Part shown: positions 1 to 5,633 of the stretch, one piece after another
Layout of the letters: every line of letters begins with the position of its first letter
Position numbering within the stretch: the stretch's first letter is position 1
DNA from: SIG565 sp045594065
Lineage (GTDB): Bacteria > Bacillota > Clostridia > Oscillospirales > Acutalibacteraceae
Assembly: GCA_045594065.1 (NCBI GenBank)
Contig: JAZNXU010000043.1
Location: forward strand, 1-23,683
Direction: 5' to 3'
Length of the DNA stretch: 23,683 bases
The notes under the pieces: generated by a model
Seen by the model: only the letters and a program-made list of their open reading frames with translations
The model's database searches: none
Told to the model about the DNA's origin: nothing
Made by a program: the position numbers and the translations under genes

Positions 1-228
1 AATGCCACCGCGCAAACTATTGCCGATAGGGTAATAAGCAAGGTAGAGGACGGCTCAATAGTCCTTTTCCATAACGACGCCGACTTCACCCCCGCAGCCC
101 TGCCGACCATTCTCAAAACCCTCAAAGAGCAGGGTTATGAGTTTGTGTTTATCAGCGACCTTATAATGACGGAAAATTACACTATAGACCACGCGGGTAA
201 ACAATGCGCAAAAAAAGACGGGGAATAA
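1..228 (+). CDS. Polysaccharide deacetylase, C-terminal fragment
   Basis: The last 75 codons of a gene that begins left of the window. The frame is open from base 1 to TAA at 226-228. The segment GSIVLFHND, followed by TAALPTIL-like residues (TPAALPTILKTLKEQGYEF) and FISDLI, matches the end of NodB-fold polysaccharide deacetylases (PdaA/CDA family), where the conserved LxH strand supplies an active-site histidine and the final helix and strand close the barrel. Family members remove N- or O-acetyl groups from peptidoglycan or other surface glycans outside the membrane. The N-terminal metal-binding motifs are not in view, so activity and exact substrate cannot be judged. The stop codon lies inside the loop of the terminator hairpin at 217-246. 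Confidence 0.8.
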   Translation, partial: NATAQTIADRVISKVEDGSIVLFHNDADFTPAALPTILKTLKEQGYEFVFISDLIMTENYTIDHAGKQCAKKDGE

Positions 229-246
229 TCCCCGTCTAACTTTTTT
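217..246. terminator. Bidirectional intrinsic terminator
   Basis: Perfect 8-bp stem GACGGGGA (217-224) / TCCCCGTC (229-236) with loop ATAA, which contains the deacetylase stop codon. It is followed by a T run (241-246) on the plus strand and preceded by an A run (211-216), which gives U's on the minus strand. It can therefore end the deacetylase transcript and the convergent lipoprotein transcript. Confidence 0.8.
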
Positions 247-251
247 AACCT

Positions 252-300
252 GAGACAGAGAACCGTCCTGTGTGTTTCCGCAGAACAACGTCCCTCTGTG
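252..300. repeat. REP-like palindromic repeat (candidate)
   Basis: Read on the minus strand, this stretch holds two related half-units, CACAGAGGGACGTTGTTCTG and ACACAGGACGGTTCTCTGTC. Each is a partial inverted repeat around a GGACG-TTCT core. This resembles the GGGACGGTTCT-containing palindromes scattered between genes in many Firmicutes and often linked to REP-associated (Y1) transposases. No transposase is present here. The match is from memory of the motif, not from a search. Confidence 0.4.
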
Positions 301-311
301 TTCCTATCAAT

Positions 312-1226
312 TTACTGCTTCACAAACACTATTCCAACAGGAACATATGCTGTATTAGTGCTGGAAATTACAGTAAGTTGTGTTTCGCTTGTTTTGGTCA
401 AAACAAACTCAATGATAGGGTCGGTGTGTTCTAACATAACGGTAATGGTATCGCCGTTTTCTTCCCAAATACAACTCGTAAAAGTGGTGAAGTACCAATC
501 GGAATGATAGGTTTTGTTGTTATAAATAACCTTGCCTGTACTTACACTGCAAGCACTTGCGTTTGAAAAGCATATCACGCTGTCATAATGTCGTTTGTCT
601 TGGTCTAATATGTATTCTGAAAGAACCTCGCCTTGCTCGCCTGTGCCATTTTTAACAGTACGGGCAACCCAATCGCCTTCTTGAAAAGTCACAAGCATTT
701 CTGCTCTTCCGCAAACTGTGCAGGAGCCGTTTTTGTAGTTGTGAGGCAATGCATTGCCTGCGATGTGTTGGCACTTGGTACACATTTTTGGCATGGTGCA
801 GGACACCGTTGTATAGGTATGCTCACAATTAGAGGGCTCGTCGGCTGGGTTTTTATCAGGCTCATCGGTAGGTGTTTGTGTGCTCTCGGTGGGTGTTGTG
901 GTGTCTTTTGCAGGTGGCGTGGACGGCATGCTTATTGTAGGTTTGTTTATTGCGTTGCTTGGTTTACTGTTTGTTGTATTGTCTTTGTTGCTTGTGGTTG
1001 TATTATTTTGTGTACTTGAGGTATCGCTATTGCTCGGTGTTTCGGTATCACTTGAGCTTTCGTCTGTGTTGGTTTCGCTTGTTTGTGTGTCGTTGGTGTC
1101 TGTACTTTCGGTTTCCGTTTGTGTTGTGCCCGTGTCGGGCTCCGAAGTAGTGTCTTTTTCGTTGCTACAAGCAACGAGAGCAAAAACAAGAGTTAATGCT
1201 AACAATAGTGATAAAAATTTCTTCAT
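312..1226 (-). CDS. Secreted lipoprotein with Ser/Thr-rich linker and Cys/His module
   Basis: 304 residues from the ATG at 1226, chosen because AAGGAG (1240-1235) sits 8 nt upstream. The in-frame TTG at 1232 is only 2 nt from it. A hydrophobic signal ends in the lipobox LVAC with the lipid-modified Cys at residue 20. A linker of about 110 residues follows, very rich in Thr, Ser, Asn and Asp and probably crossing the wall. Next comes a Cys/His module (about residues 134-174, pattern C-x2-Y, CTMPKMCTKC, HNY, CTVCG) that looks able to bind metal or form disulfides. The last 125 residues are beta-rich and I do not recognise them. Function unknown; most likely an extracellular membrane-anchored protein. 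Expression is probably controlled by the structured leader at 1241-1398. It converges with the deacetylase and shares its terminator. Confidence 0.75.
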   Translation of the reverse strand: MKKFLSLLLALTLVFALVACSNEKDTTSEPDTGTTQTETESTDTNDTQTSETNTDESSSDTETPSNSDTSSTQNNTTTSNKDNTTNSKPSNAINKPTISMPSTPPAKDTTTPTESTQTPTDEPDKNPADEPSNCEHTYTTVSCTMPKMCTKCQHIAGNALPHNYKNGSCTVCGRAEMLVTFQEGDWVARTVKNGTGEQGEVLSEYILDQDKRHYDSVICFSNASACSVSTGKVIYNNKTYHSDWYFTTFTSCIWEENGDTITVMLEHTDPIIEFVLTKTSETQLTVISSTNTAYVPVGIVFVKQ

Positions 1227-1234
1227 TTCCAAAA

Positions 1235-1240
1235 CTCCTT
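1235..1240 (-). promoter_or_regulatory. RBS deciding the lipoprotein start
   Basis: AAGGAG on the minus strand, 8 nt before the ATG at 1226. It begins immediately after the U-tract of the leader terminator, so translation and attenuation signals are directly adjacent. Confidence 0.75.
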
Positions 1241-1272
1241 AAATAAAAAAGTGTGCCTCATGAGAGACACAC
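1241..1272 (-). terminator. Leader terminator (attenuator) upstream of the lipoprotein
   Basis: On the minus strand, GTGTGTCTC (1272-1264) pairs with GAGGCACAC (1259-1251): nine pairs including one G-U, with a 4-nt loop. It is followed by TTTTTTATTT (1250-1241). It lies between the promoter at 1405-1433 and the lipoprotein RBS, so full-length mRNA requires read-through. Confidence 0.7.
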
Positions 1273-1398
1273 CGAAAAAGTGAAGTCCCTCATTGTTGTC
1301 ACACAATTTCATTAACCCACAGGAAATATGAAGAAGAGAGAAACACCTTTTACCAAAGTATGTTTCCCCGTGGGTAATGAAATATGAAATTGTGTGAC
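1241..1398 (-). ncRNA. Structured leader RNA or small RNA, candidate attenuator/riboswitch
   Basis: The predicted transcript starts near 1398, about 7 nt after the -10 at 1405-1410, exactly at the base of a long helix. Arm 1398-1384 pairs perfectly over 15 bp with 1312-1298. A second helix continues it: ACCCAC near 1370 with GTGGGT near 1320. Inside lies a 9-bp stem, GGGGAAACA / TGTTTCTCT (two G-U pairs), capped by CTTT-GGTA-AAAG. After it, ATGAGGGAC (1293-1285) can pair over nine bases with GTCTCTCAT (1268-1260), extended inward by CAC/GTG. That helix uses the 5' arm of the terminator at 1251-1272, so the two are mutually exclusive. I see no core motif of the TPP, FMN, SAM-I, lysine, purine, c-di-GMP, fluoride, T-box, 6S or SRP RNAs. 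It could be a cis-acting leader, a free small RNA of about 155 nt, or both. The 15-bp end repeats also leave open a MITE origin. Confidence 0.5.
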
Positions 1399-1404
1399 AC
1401 CCAC

Positions 1405-1433
1405 ATTATACCATATTAACAATATTTACACAA
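1405..1433 (-). promoter_or_regulatory. Extended -10 promoter for the leader RNA/lipoprotein
   Basis: On the minus strand, -35 TTGTGT (1433-1428), 17-nt spacer, -10 TATAAT (1410-1405) preceded by TGG, which gives an extended -10. The predicted start near 1398 coincides with the first base of the leader helix. Confidence 0.75.
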
Positions 1434-1455
1434 GCATTTATTAAACATTAGTAGC

Positions 1456-1480
1456 GGAGGCGTTTCGCCTCCCGTTTTTT
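1456..1480 (+). terminator. Orphan plus-strand terminator
   Basis: GGAGGCG (1456-1462) / CGCCTCC (1466-1472) with a 3-nt loop, then CG and TTTTTT. No plus-strand gene ends nearby; the deacetylase already has its own terminator at 217-246. It may stop read-through or antisense transcription before the SulP promoter. From 1481 to 1587 I see only AT-rich sequence with no gene or clear signal. Confidence 0.6.
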
Positions 1481-1587
1481 ATATGTAATATTAATTGGTA
1501 TGTCGTGTGCGCCACCCCCACAAACTAACCCAACAAATCATTATATTAGCGATGAATAAACCAAATTTATTTTAATGGAAATTAATA

Positions 1588-1616
1588 TTTACTTTTCATT
1601 ATCATAGTGATATAAT
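1588..1616 (+). promoter_or_regulatory. Promoter of the SulP transporter
   Basis: -35 TTTACT (1588-1593), 17-nt spacer, -10 TATAAT (1611-1616) with an upstream TGA giving an extended -10. The RBS AAGGGG (1635-1640) follows, 7 nt before the ATG at 1648. Confidence 0.75.
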
Positions 1617-1647
1617 AATATCCGTTCAAAAATAAAGGGGATATGTT

Positions 1648-2916
1648 ATGCTATCGTATTTAAAGCCGAAGTTCTTTTCGGTAATCAAAGACTATAACAA
1701 GGCTCAGTTTATAAAGGATTTAACCGCAGGCTTAATTGTTGCAATTATTGCGCTACCGCTCTCAATCGCTCTGGCACTGGCATCTGGTGTTGAGCCCGCG
1801 TGCGGTATCTACACCGCTATTGCCGCAGGCTTCTTTGTATCGCTCCTCGGTGGTAGCCGCGTGCAGATTGCAGGTCCCACCGCCGCATTTGCAACAATAG
1901 TTGCGGGCGTGGTAGCAACACAAGGTATGGACGGGCTGTTCATAGCCACCGTTATTGCGGGTATTATACTTATAGTTATGGGTCTGTTGAAGCTTGGCGG
2001 GCTTATTAAGTACATACCCCACACTATAACCGTCGGCTTTACGGGCGGTATTGCCGTTACTATACTTCTCGGTCAGATTAAGGACTTTTTAGGGCTTACC
2101 TATGCCGCGGGGGTTAAACCCATTGAGGCTATCGAGAAAATGGAAGCCAATATTGAATTTATAAGCACCTTTAGCTGGCAAGCGCTTGTTGTGGGTGCGT
2201 TTTGCCTTGCAATACTTATTATCTACCCGAAATTTGAAAAGCGTGTTCCGCCCTCCCTCATAGCGGTGTTGGTGGGTGCATTAATGGTGGCGTTTATTCC
2301 GTCGTTTGATAGCGGCGTTTACACCATCGGCGACCTTTATATAATCCCCTCAGGGTTGCCTAAGGTTGATTTTGCCGCCATGGATTTCAGTATTAATAAA
2401 ATAGTGTCTGTTCTACCAAACGCCGTTACAATTGCGGTTTTAGCAGCAATAGAATCGCTGCTTTCCTGTGTTGTGGCAGATGGTATGGTAAACTCAAAGC
2501 ATAATTCCAATGCAGAGCTTGTAGCGCAAGGTGTTGGTAATATAGCAAGCGTGCTTTTTGGCGGAATTCCCGCTACAGGAGCCATTGCACGAACTGCCGC
2601 TAATGCTAAAAACGGTGGTAGAACACCCGTTGCAGGTATGGTGCACGCGATAGTGCTTTTATTGGTGCTTCTTTTCTTAATGCCCTATGCCGCGCTTATA
2701 CCAATGCCCGCCATTGCCGCGATACTGTTTGTTGTAGCGTATAATATGAGCGAGTGGCGCAAATTTGTTAGCATTATTAAAACCCAAAATGTGGCAGACA
2801 TTATTGTACTTCTTTTAACCTTTGCGCTTACAGTTATATTTGATTTAGTTGTGGCTATTGTTGCAGGGCTTATTCTGCACTATGCTGTGGTGCTTTTAAA
2901 GAAGCTTAAAAAGTAA
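1648..2916 (+). CDS. SulP-family anion transporter without STAS domain
   Basis: 422-residue membrane protein of the SulP (SLC26) family, which moves sulfate, bicarbonate, dicarboxylates or other anions, often with H+ or Na+. The N-terminal segment DLTAGLIVAIIALPLSIALA (from residue 24), GIYTAIAAGF (53-62), and the substrate-site motif GPTAAF (76-81) are diagnostic. About 12-14 hydrophobic segments run to the last residues (HYAVVLLKKLKK). Most family members have about 550 residues with a cytoplasmic C-terminal STAS domain; here the protein stops right after the transmembrane domain, and no STAS-like frame follows before 2989. Many short bacterial SulP proteins are like this, so it is probably intact. 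Substrate cannot be inferred. It is monocistronic by appearance, with its own promoter and a new promoter just downstream. Confidence 0.9.
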   Translation: MLSYLKPKFFSVIKDYNKAQFIKDLTAGLIVAIIALPLSIALALASGVEPACGIYTAIAAGFFVSLLGGSRVQIAGPTAAFATIVAGVVATQGMDGLFIATVIAGIILIVMGLLKLGGLIKYIPHTITVGFTGGIAVTILLGQIKDFLGLTYAAGVKPIEAIEKMEANIEFISTFSWQALVVGAFCLAILIIYPKFEKRVPPSLIAVLVGALMVAFIPSFDSGVYTIGDLYIIPSGLPKVDFAAMDFSINKIVSVLPNAVTIAVLAAIESLLSCVVADGMVNSKHNSNAELVAQGVGNIASVLFGGIPATGAIARTAANAKNGGRTPVAGMVHAIVLLLVLLFLMPYAALIPMPAIAAILFVVAYNMSEWRKFVSIIKTQNVADIIVLLLTFALTVIFDLVVAIVAGLILHYAVVLLKKLKK

Positions 2917-2929
2917 ATTTTTCTATCTA

Positions 2930-2958
2930 TTGAAAAAGCTGATGATTTTTAGTATAAT
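2930..2958 (+). promoter_or_regulatory. Promoter of the surface protein-SLOG pair
   Basis: -35 TTGAAA (2930-2935), 17-nt spacer, -10 TATAAT (2953-2958). GGAG at 2977-2980 sits 8 nt before the ATG at 2989. Confidence 0.8.
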
Positions 2959-2988
2959 ATAATAAACGAAATTGTTGGAGATGGATTT

Positions 2989-3654
2989 ATGAGATTTAAC
3001 ATAAAAGAAATGAAAAAGCAGGGAATATTCTTAGGCATTTTAGCGGGAGTGTTAGCTGTTATAATTTTAGTTTCTTCCATAACAAGCAATATTAAGACAG
3101 CTCCGACTTCCGACGAAACTCCTACATCCTCTGAAAACGGAGGAGCAGATAACGAAGCTGTCGATAATACCACACAGAACGATTCACACGCTAATAATAC
3201 CGAAAATACGAATAATAAAGATAATACCGATAAAACCGAAACGGTTGTTCACAAGCATAATTGGATACGCGGAAATACCGTGGCGCCCACCTGCAAAGAG
3301 GGCGGTTATACTATTAACACCTGCAGCTGCGGCGAGAGCAAGCCTACAAATGAAAAAGCGGCGCTCGGTCATAAGTTCGGTGAATGGACTGTTAAAACAG
3401 AGCCGACCGAAACTGCGGACGGACTTAAAGAGCGTGTATGCGAAATCTGTAAAGAGCTCGAGCAGGAGAAGATAGATAAATTAACCTCGGATAATTCAGG
3501 TGAGGAGGAAATTCCGGACGAAACTCCCGAAGACGGTGAAAAACCTGAGGACGAGAAAAAGCCTGAAAATACCGACGATGAAGATAAAAATACCGACGGT
3601 AAAGATGAAAATACCGACGGCGAAAACGATGAAAATACTCCTCCCACTGTATAG
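2989..3654 (+). CDS. Membrane-anchored acidic surface protein with Cys/His modules
   Basis: 221 residues. One hydrophobic segment (about 12-31) after basic residues gives an N-in, C-out anchor or uncleaved signal. A Thr/Asn/Asp-rich stretch follows (35-83). Next come two back-to-back short modules common in gut Firmicutes surface proteins: HKHNWIRG...PTCKEGGYT...CSCG (about 88-109) and GHKFGEWTVKTEPTETADG...CEICKELEQEKI (about 123-160). The C-terminus is a long acidic Glu/Asp/Pro/Asn/Thr tail containing an in-frame 21-nt repeat. There is no lipobox or LPxTG. Function unknown; probably extracytoplasmic, perhaps metal- or wall-interacting. The CxxC/CxC spacing resembles the module in the lipoprotein at 312-1226. 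The SLOG gene starts 11 nt downstream. Confidence 0.7.
   Translation: MRFNIKEMKKQGIFLGILAGVLAVIILVSSITSNIKTAPTSDETPTSSENGGADNEAVDNTTQNDSHANNTENTNNKDNTDKTETVVHKHNWIRGNTVAPTCKEGGYTINTCSCGESKPTNEKAALGHKFGEWTVKTEPTETADGLKERVCEICKELEQEKIDKLTSDNSGEEEIPDETPEDGEKPEDEKKPENTDDEDKNTDGKDENTDGENDENTPPTV
3565..3641 (+). repeat. 21-nt in-frame tandem repeat
   Basis: Units begin at 3565, 3586 and 3607, with a partial unit at 3631. Each starts with (G/A)AAAATACCGACG, and the third is 24 nt. They encode ENTDDED, KNTDGKD, ENTDGEND and ENTPP. Because units are multiples of three, copy-number change would keep the frame and alter tail length only. Confidence 0.75.
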
Positions 3655-3665
3655 TAGAAATTATT

Positions 3666-4232
3666 ATGTCTATTGCACCAAAGGCCTGTTCCTTTACAGG
3701 CTACAGACCCAACAAATTTGATTTTGATTTCACTTGCGAGAATTCCCGATTTATGGCTCTCGAGAACAAGCTTATAGAAACTGTGTTTTCAATGCCAAAA
3801 GAAAACTGCCGTGACTTTTATTGCGGAATGGCTTGGGGATTTGACATTCTTGCCGGTGAAACGGTTGTTATGCTAAAGAAGATGTGCCCGAATGAAAAAA
3901 TCCGCCTTATTGCCGTAGTGCCGTTTGAGGGGCAGGAGAAATCTTGGAGCACCGATTGGCAGCAACGTTACCACCGCTTATTGAAAGCAGCCGACAGAAT
4001 CGTTTATATTTCAAATAATTACACAAAGGACTGTTATCATAAGCGCAACCGCTATATGGTGGATAATTCCGATACGGTAATCACTTTTTTCGACGGTAAA
4101 TCGGGCGGTACTGCCGCAACACTTCGCTATGCTAAGACTAAGCAAAAGCAAATTATAAATATTGCCGAAGTCACCGATACCGAAAGCCTATATTTTTCCC
4201 CTTATATAATATGTGATGATGAAGATATTTAA
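3666..4232 (+). CDS. YpsA-like SLOG family protein (DUF1273)
   Basis: 188 residues. Motifs in order: TGYRP (11-15), GMAWGFD (54-60), the basic-acidic block KRNRYMVDNSD (126-136) and SGGT (146-149). This is the order seen in the SLOG/DUF1273 Rossmann-like family represented by Bacillus YpsA, and length fits. SLOG domains are thought to bind nucleotide-derived ligands such as ADP-ribose or nucleoside phosphates; YpsA itself has been linked to cell division and stress. The precise role here is unknown. It follows the surface protein by 11 nt and has no good ribosome binding site (TAGTAGAAATTATT precedes the ATG), so it may depend on translational coupling or be weakly translated. It ends in the terminator shared with the glycosyltransferase. 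Confidence 0.8.
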   Translation: MSIAPKACSFTGYRPNKFDFDFTCENSRFMALENKLIETVFSMPKENCRDFYCGMAWGFDILAGETVVMLKKMCPNEKIRLIAVVPFEGQEKSWSTDWQQRYHRLLKAADRIVYISNNYTKDCYHKRNRYMVDNSDTVITFFDGKSGGTAATLRYAKTKQKQIINIAEVTDTESLYFSPYIICDDEDI

Positions 4233-4257
4233 AAGCACCTTTTTATAAGGTGCTTTT
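4231..4257. terminator. Bidirectional terminator between SLOG and glycosyltransferase genes
   Basis: Perfect 11-bp stem AAAAGCACCTT (4231-4241) / AAGGTGCTTTT (4247-4257), loop TTTAT. The A and T ends give U-tracts on both strands. Both flanking stop codons overlap the stem, so the two convergent genes share it. Confidence 0.85.
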
Positions 4258-5131
4258 ATATTGATATAAACTGTATAATATTTTTTAATAATGTGTTTTG
4301 ATAAAGACTGTATTTTCTTACGGTCTTTATTTTATTTATACGGCTAAGCTTTGGTAAAGAGGCTACCGCCGCAAGCAGCTTTTTTTGCTTTATAGAGAGC
4401 ATATCTGCATAATTTTCGGCTAAAAACTCGGCTTGTTTGAAAATTATTTTATATCCCGCCCCGACCTGCTCTATAGCTTTTTTAGTGCAGCTGTGTCGGC
4501 GGTGAAGCACGGTGGGAGTATTTAGAAATATAATTTCACCGAAAGCGGCGGCAATGATTCCGAGCCACCAATCGGGAGAACTAAAGTGGGGTAGCACAAA
4601 CAGCCTTTCTTTCAGCGCCCGATTAATCATAACCGTACATCCTGTAATACTGTTTTGCATAAGCATATTATTAAGCTCAGTCATATTGGGCGAGAGCCTT
4701 TGAAAATTCACAAAAGAGTCAGATAGCTTCTTTAGCTTTTCGTCAGTAAAATATAAATCGGTATGAACAAGCAGTGGTGTATCGGCAGAAAGCCTGTCCT
4801 CAGCTTTTTTCATAGCAAGCAGTGTTTTTTCAACCTTTTCGGGTAGCCATATATCATCTTGATTAGAGAGCATTACATAATCATCGGTATATTCCTCAAG
4901 CAGCTTTAAAAAGCTTCCCGCAATGCTGCCCGTGCTTGATGAGGTAGGGCAGACCTCTATTTTATCACTGTAAATTTCGCGGTATTTATCAATTATTTGC
5001 ATTGTTTTGTCACTCGAGCCATCATCGCGAATGACAATGCGTAAATCTCTATAGGTCTGGTTGACCAATGATTCAAGCTGAGCATCTAAATATTTTTCAC
5101 CGTTAAGGGTTGCCACTAAAACAGTTACCAA
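4256..5131 (-). CDS. Family 2 glycosyltransferase
   Basis: 291 residues from a TTG at 5131, giving VTVLVATLNGEKYL. GAGGTGA lies just upstream at about 5-nt spacing. A GTG at 5140 would add three residues, but it overlaps that RBS and sits about 3 nt from the predicted transcription start, so TTG is preferred. GT-A fold signatures: VLVATLNGEKY near the N-terminus, nucleotide-sugar motif RDDGSSD (about 35-41) and SNQDDIW (about 89-95, the DxD-like site). Such enzymes transfer a sugar, often rhamnose or hexose, to surface polysaccharide at the cytoplasmic face. No transmembrane segment is evident. It stands alone with its own promoter rather than in a polysaccharide cluster, so acceptor and donor are unknown. 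It diverges from the GntR-ABC operon. Confidence 0.85.
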   Translation of the reverse strand: MVTVLVATLNGEKYLDAQLESLVNQTYRDLRIVIRDDGSSDKTMQIIDKYREIYSDKIEVCPTSSSTGSIAGSFLKLLEEYTDDYVMLSNQDDIWLPEKVEKTLLAMKKAEDRLSADTPLLVHTDLYFTDEKLKKLSDSFVNFQRLSPNMTELNNMLMQNSITGCTVMINRALKERLFVLPHFSSPDWWLGIIAAAFGEIIFLNTPTVLHRRHSCTKKAIEQVGAGYKIIFKQAEFLAENYADMLSIKQKKLLAAVASLPKLSRINKIKTVRKYSLYQNTLLKNIIQFISI

Positions 5132-5149
5132 TTCTGTCACCTCAAAAAT

Positions 5150-5178
5150 ATCATAACAAAGCTTTTCGATTTTTTCAA
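5150..5178 (-). promoter_or_regulatory. Promoter of the glycosyltransferase
   Basis: On the minus strand, -35 TTGAAA (5178-5173), 17-nt spacer, -10 TATGAT (5155-5150). The start would be near 5143, leaving a leader of about 12 nt before TTG 5131. Its -35 lies only 10 bp from the divergent -35 of the GntR operon. Confidence 0.7.
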
Positions 5179-5188
5179 TAAAAACCGC

Positions 5189-5217
5189 TTGACAAATTCC
5201 GACAGAGGGTGTATCAT
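5189..5217 (+). promoter_or_regulatory. Promoter of the GntR-ABC operon
   Basis: Consensus -35 TTGACA (5189-5194), 17-nt spacer, -10 TATCAT (5212-5217). The expected start is near 5224, inside the operator-like palindrome. Confidence 0.8.
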
Positions 5218-5220
5218 ATA

Positions 5221-5245
5221 ACTGTACTAATCGAATTAATACACT
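5221..5245 (+). promoter_or_regulatory. YtrA-type operator (inverted repeat TGTA-N13-TACA)
   Basis: The 21-bp imperfect palindrome at 5223-5243 pairs at 8 of 10 positions. Its ends are TGTA (5223-5226) and TACACT (5240-5245) with 13 bp between the TGTA and TACA cores. This fits the AGTGTA-N13-TACACT operator I recall for Bacillus YtrA. It covers the predicted transcription start, a placement suited to repression by the GntR protein encoded just downstream. Confidence 0.6.
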
Positions 5246-5251
5246 AAGAAC

Positions 5252-5256
5252 GGAGG
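5252..5256 (+). promoter_or_regulatory. RBS of the gntR gene (TTG start)
   Basis: GGAGG ends 5 nt before TTG 5262 and 8 nt before TTG 5265. No ATG is available nearby, so a TTG start is required; the second gives the better spacing. Confidence 0.7.
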
Positions 5257-5261
5257 CGAGC

Positions 5262-5633
5262 TTGTTGGTACAGTTAGATTACAAAAGCGGCGTACCTATT
5301 TACGACCAGCTGGTAAGCGGAATTGTAAAGCTTAAAATGGTTGGTGCCTTAAAGGGTGGCGACCCACTGCCGAGTGTTCGTGCAATGGCGCTTAAGCTTG
5401 GTATCAATCCAAATACAGTCCAGCGTGCCTATGCAATTTTAGAAGAGAAAGGAATTATATATTCCGTAGCAGGCAAGGGCTCATTTATTTCGGGCGACAG
5501 CGATGCCGATAATGCTCTTGATACTCTTGCTTTAAGGGACTTCAAAAAAGCGGTGCTCGATGCCAAAAGAATGGGCAAGACAGCAGATGAACTAAAATCA
5601 GAAATTGATGAACTTTTTAAGGAGGCAAAGTAA
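5262..5633 (+). CDS. GntR family transcriptional regulator, YtrA subfamily
   Basis: 123 residues (122 if the TTG at 5265 is used). The N-terminal winged helix-turn-helix spans about residues 12-77: PIYDQLVSGI, LPSVRAMALKLGINPNTVQRAY as recognition helix region, then GKGSFIS for the wing. Only about 45 residues follow, as in the YtrA subfamily, which has a short helical dimerisation tail instead of a ligand domain. YtrA repressors usually control the ABC transporter encoded with them and respond to cell-wall-active antibiotics; the inducer here is unknown. The stop overlaps the ATPase start by one base (TAATG), so the two are translationally coupled. The palindrome at 5221-5245 is its probable autoregulatory site. 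Confidence 0.9.
   Translation: MLVQLDYKSGVPIYDQLVSGIVKLKMVGALKGGDPLPSVRAMALKLGINPNTVQRAYAILEEKGIIYSVAGKGSFISGDSDADNALDTLALRDFKKAVLDAKRMGKTADELKSEIDELFKEAK

Noticed and set aside
880..1242. Plus-strand hydrophobic frame of 120 residues opposite the lipoprotein
   Set aside because: It is the mirror of the Thr/Ser/Asp-rich linker, giving a Val/Leu/Ser-rich artefact. No RBS, promoter or family features.
1241..1398. 6S RNA or small SRP RNA as identity of the folded leader
   Set aside because: The SRP core (GGAAGGAAGCAGCC-like loop) is absent, and a 6S-type central bubble with two unpaired strands cannot be drawn; only one side is unpaired.
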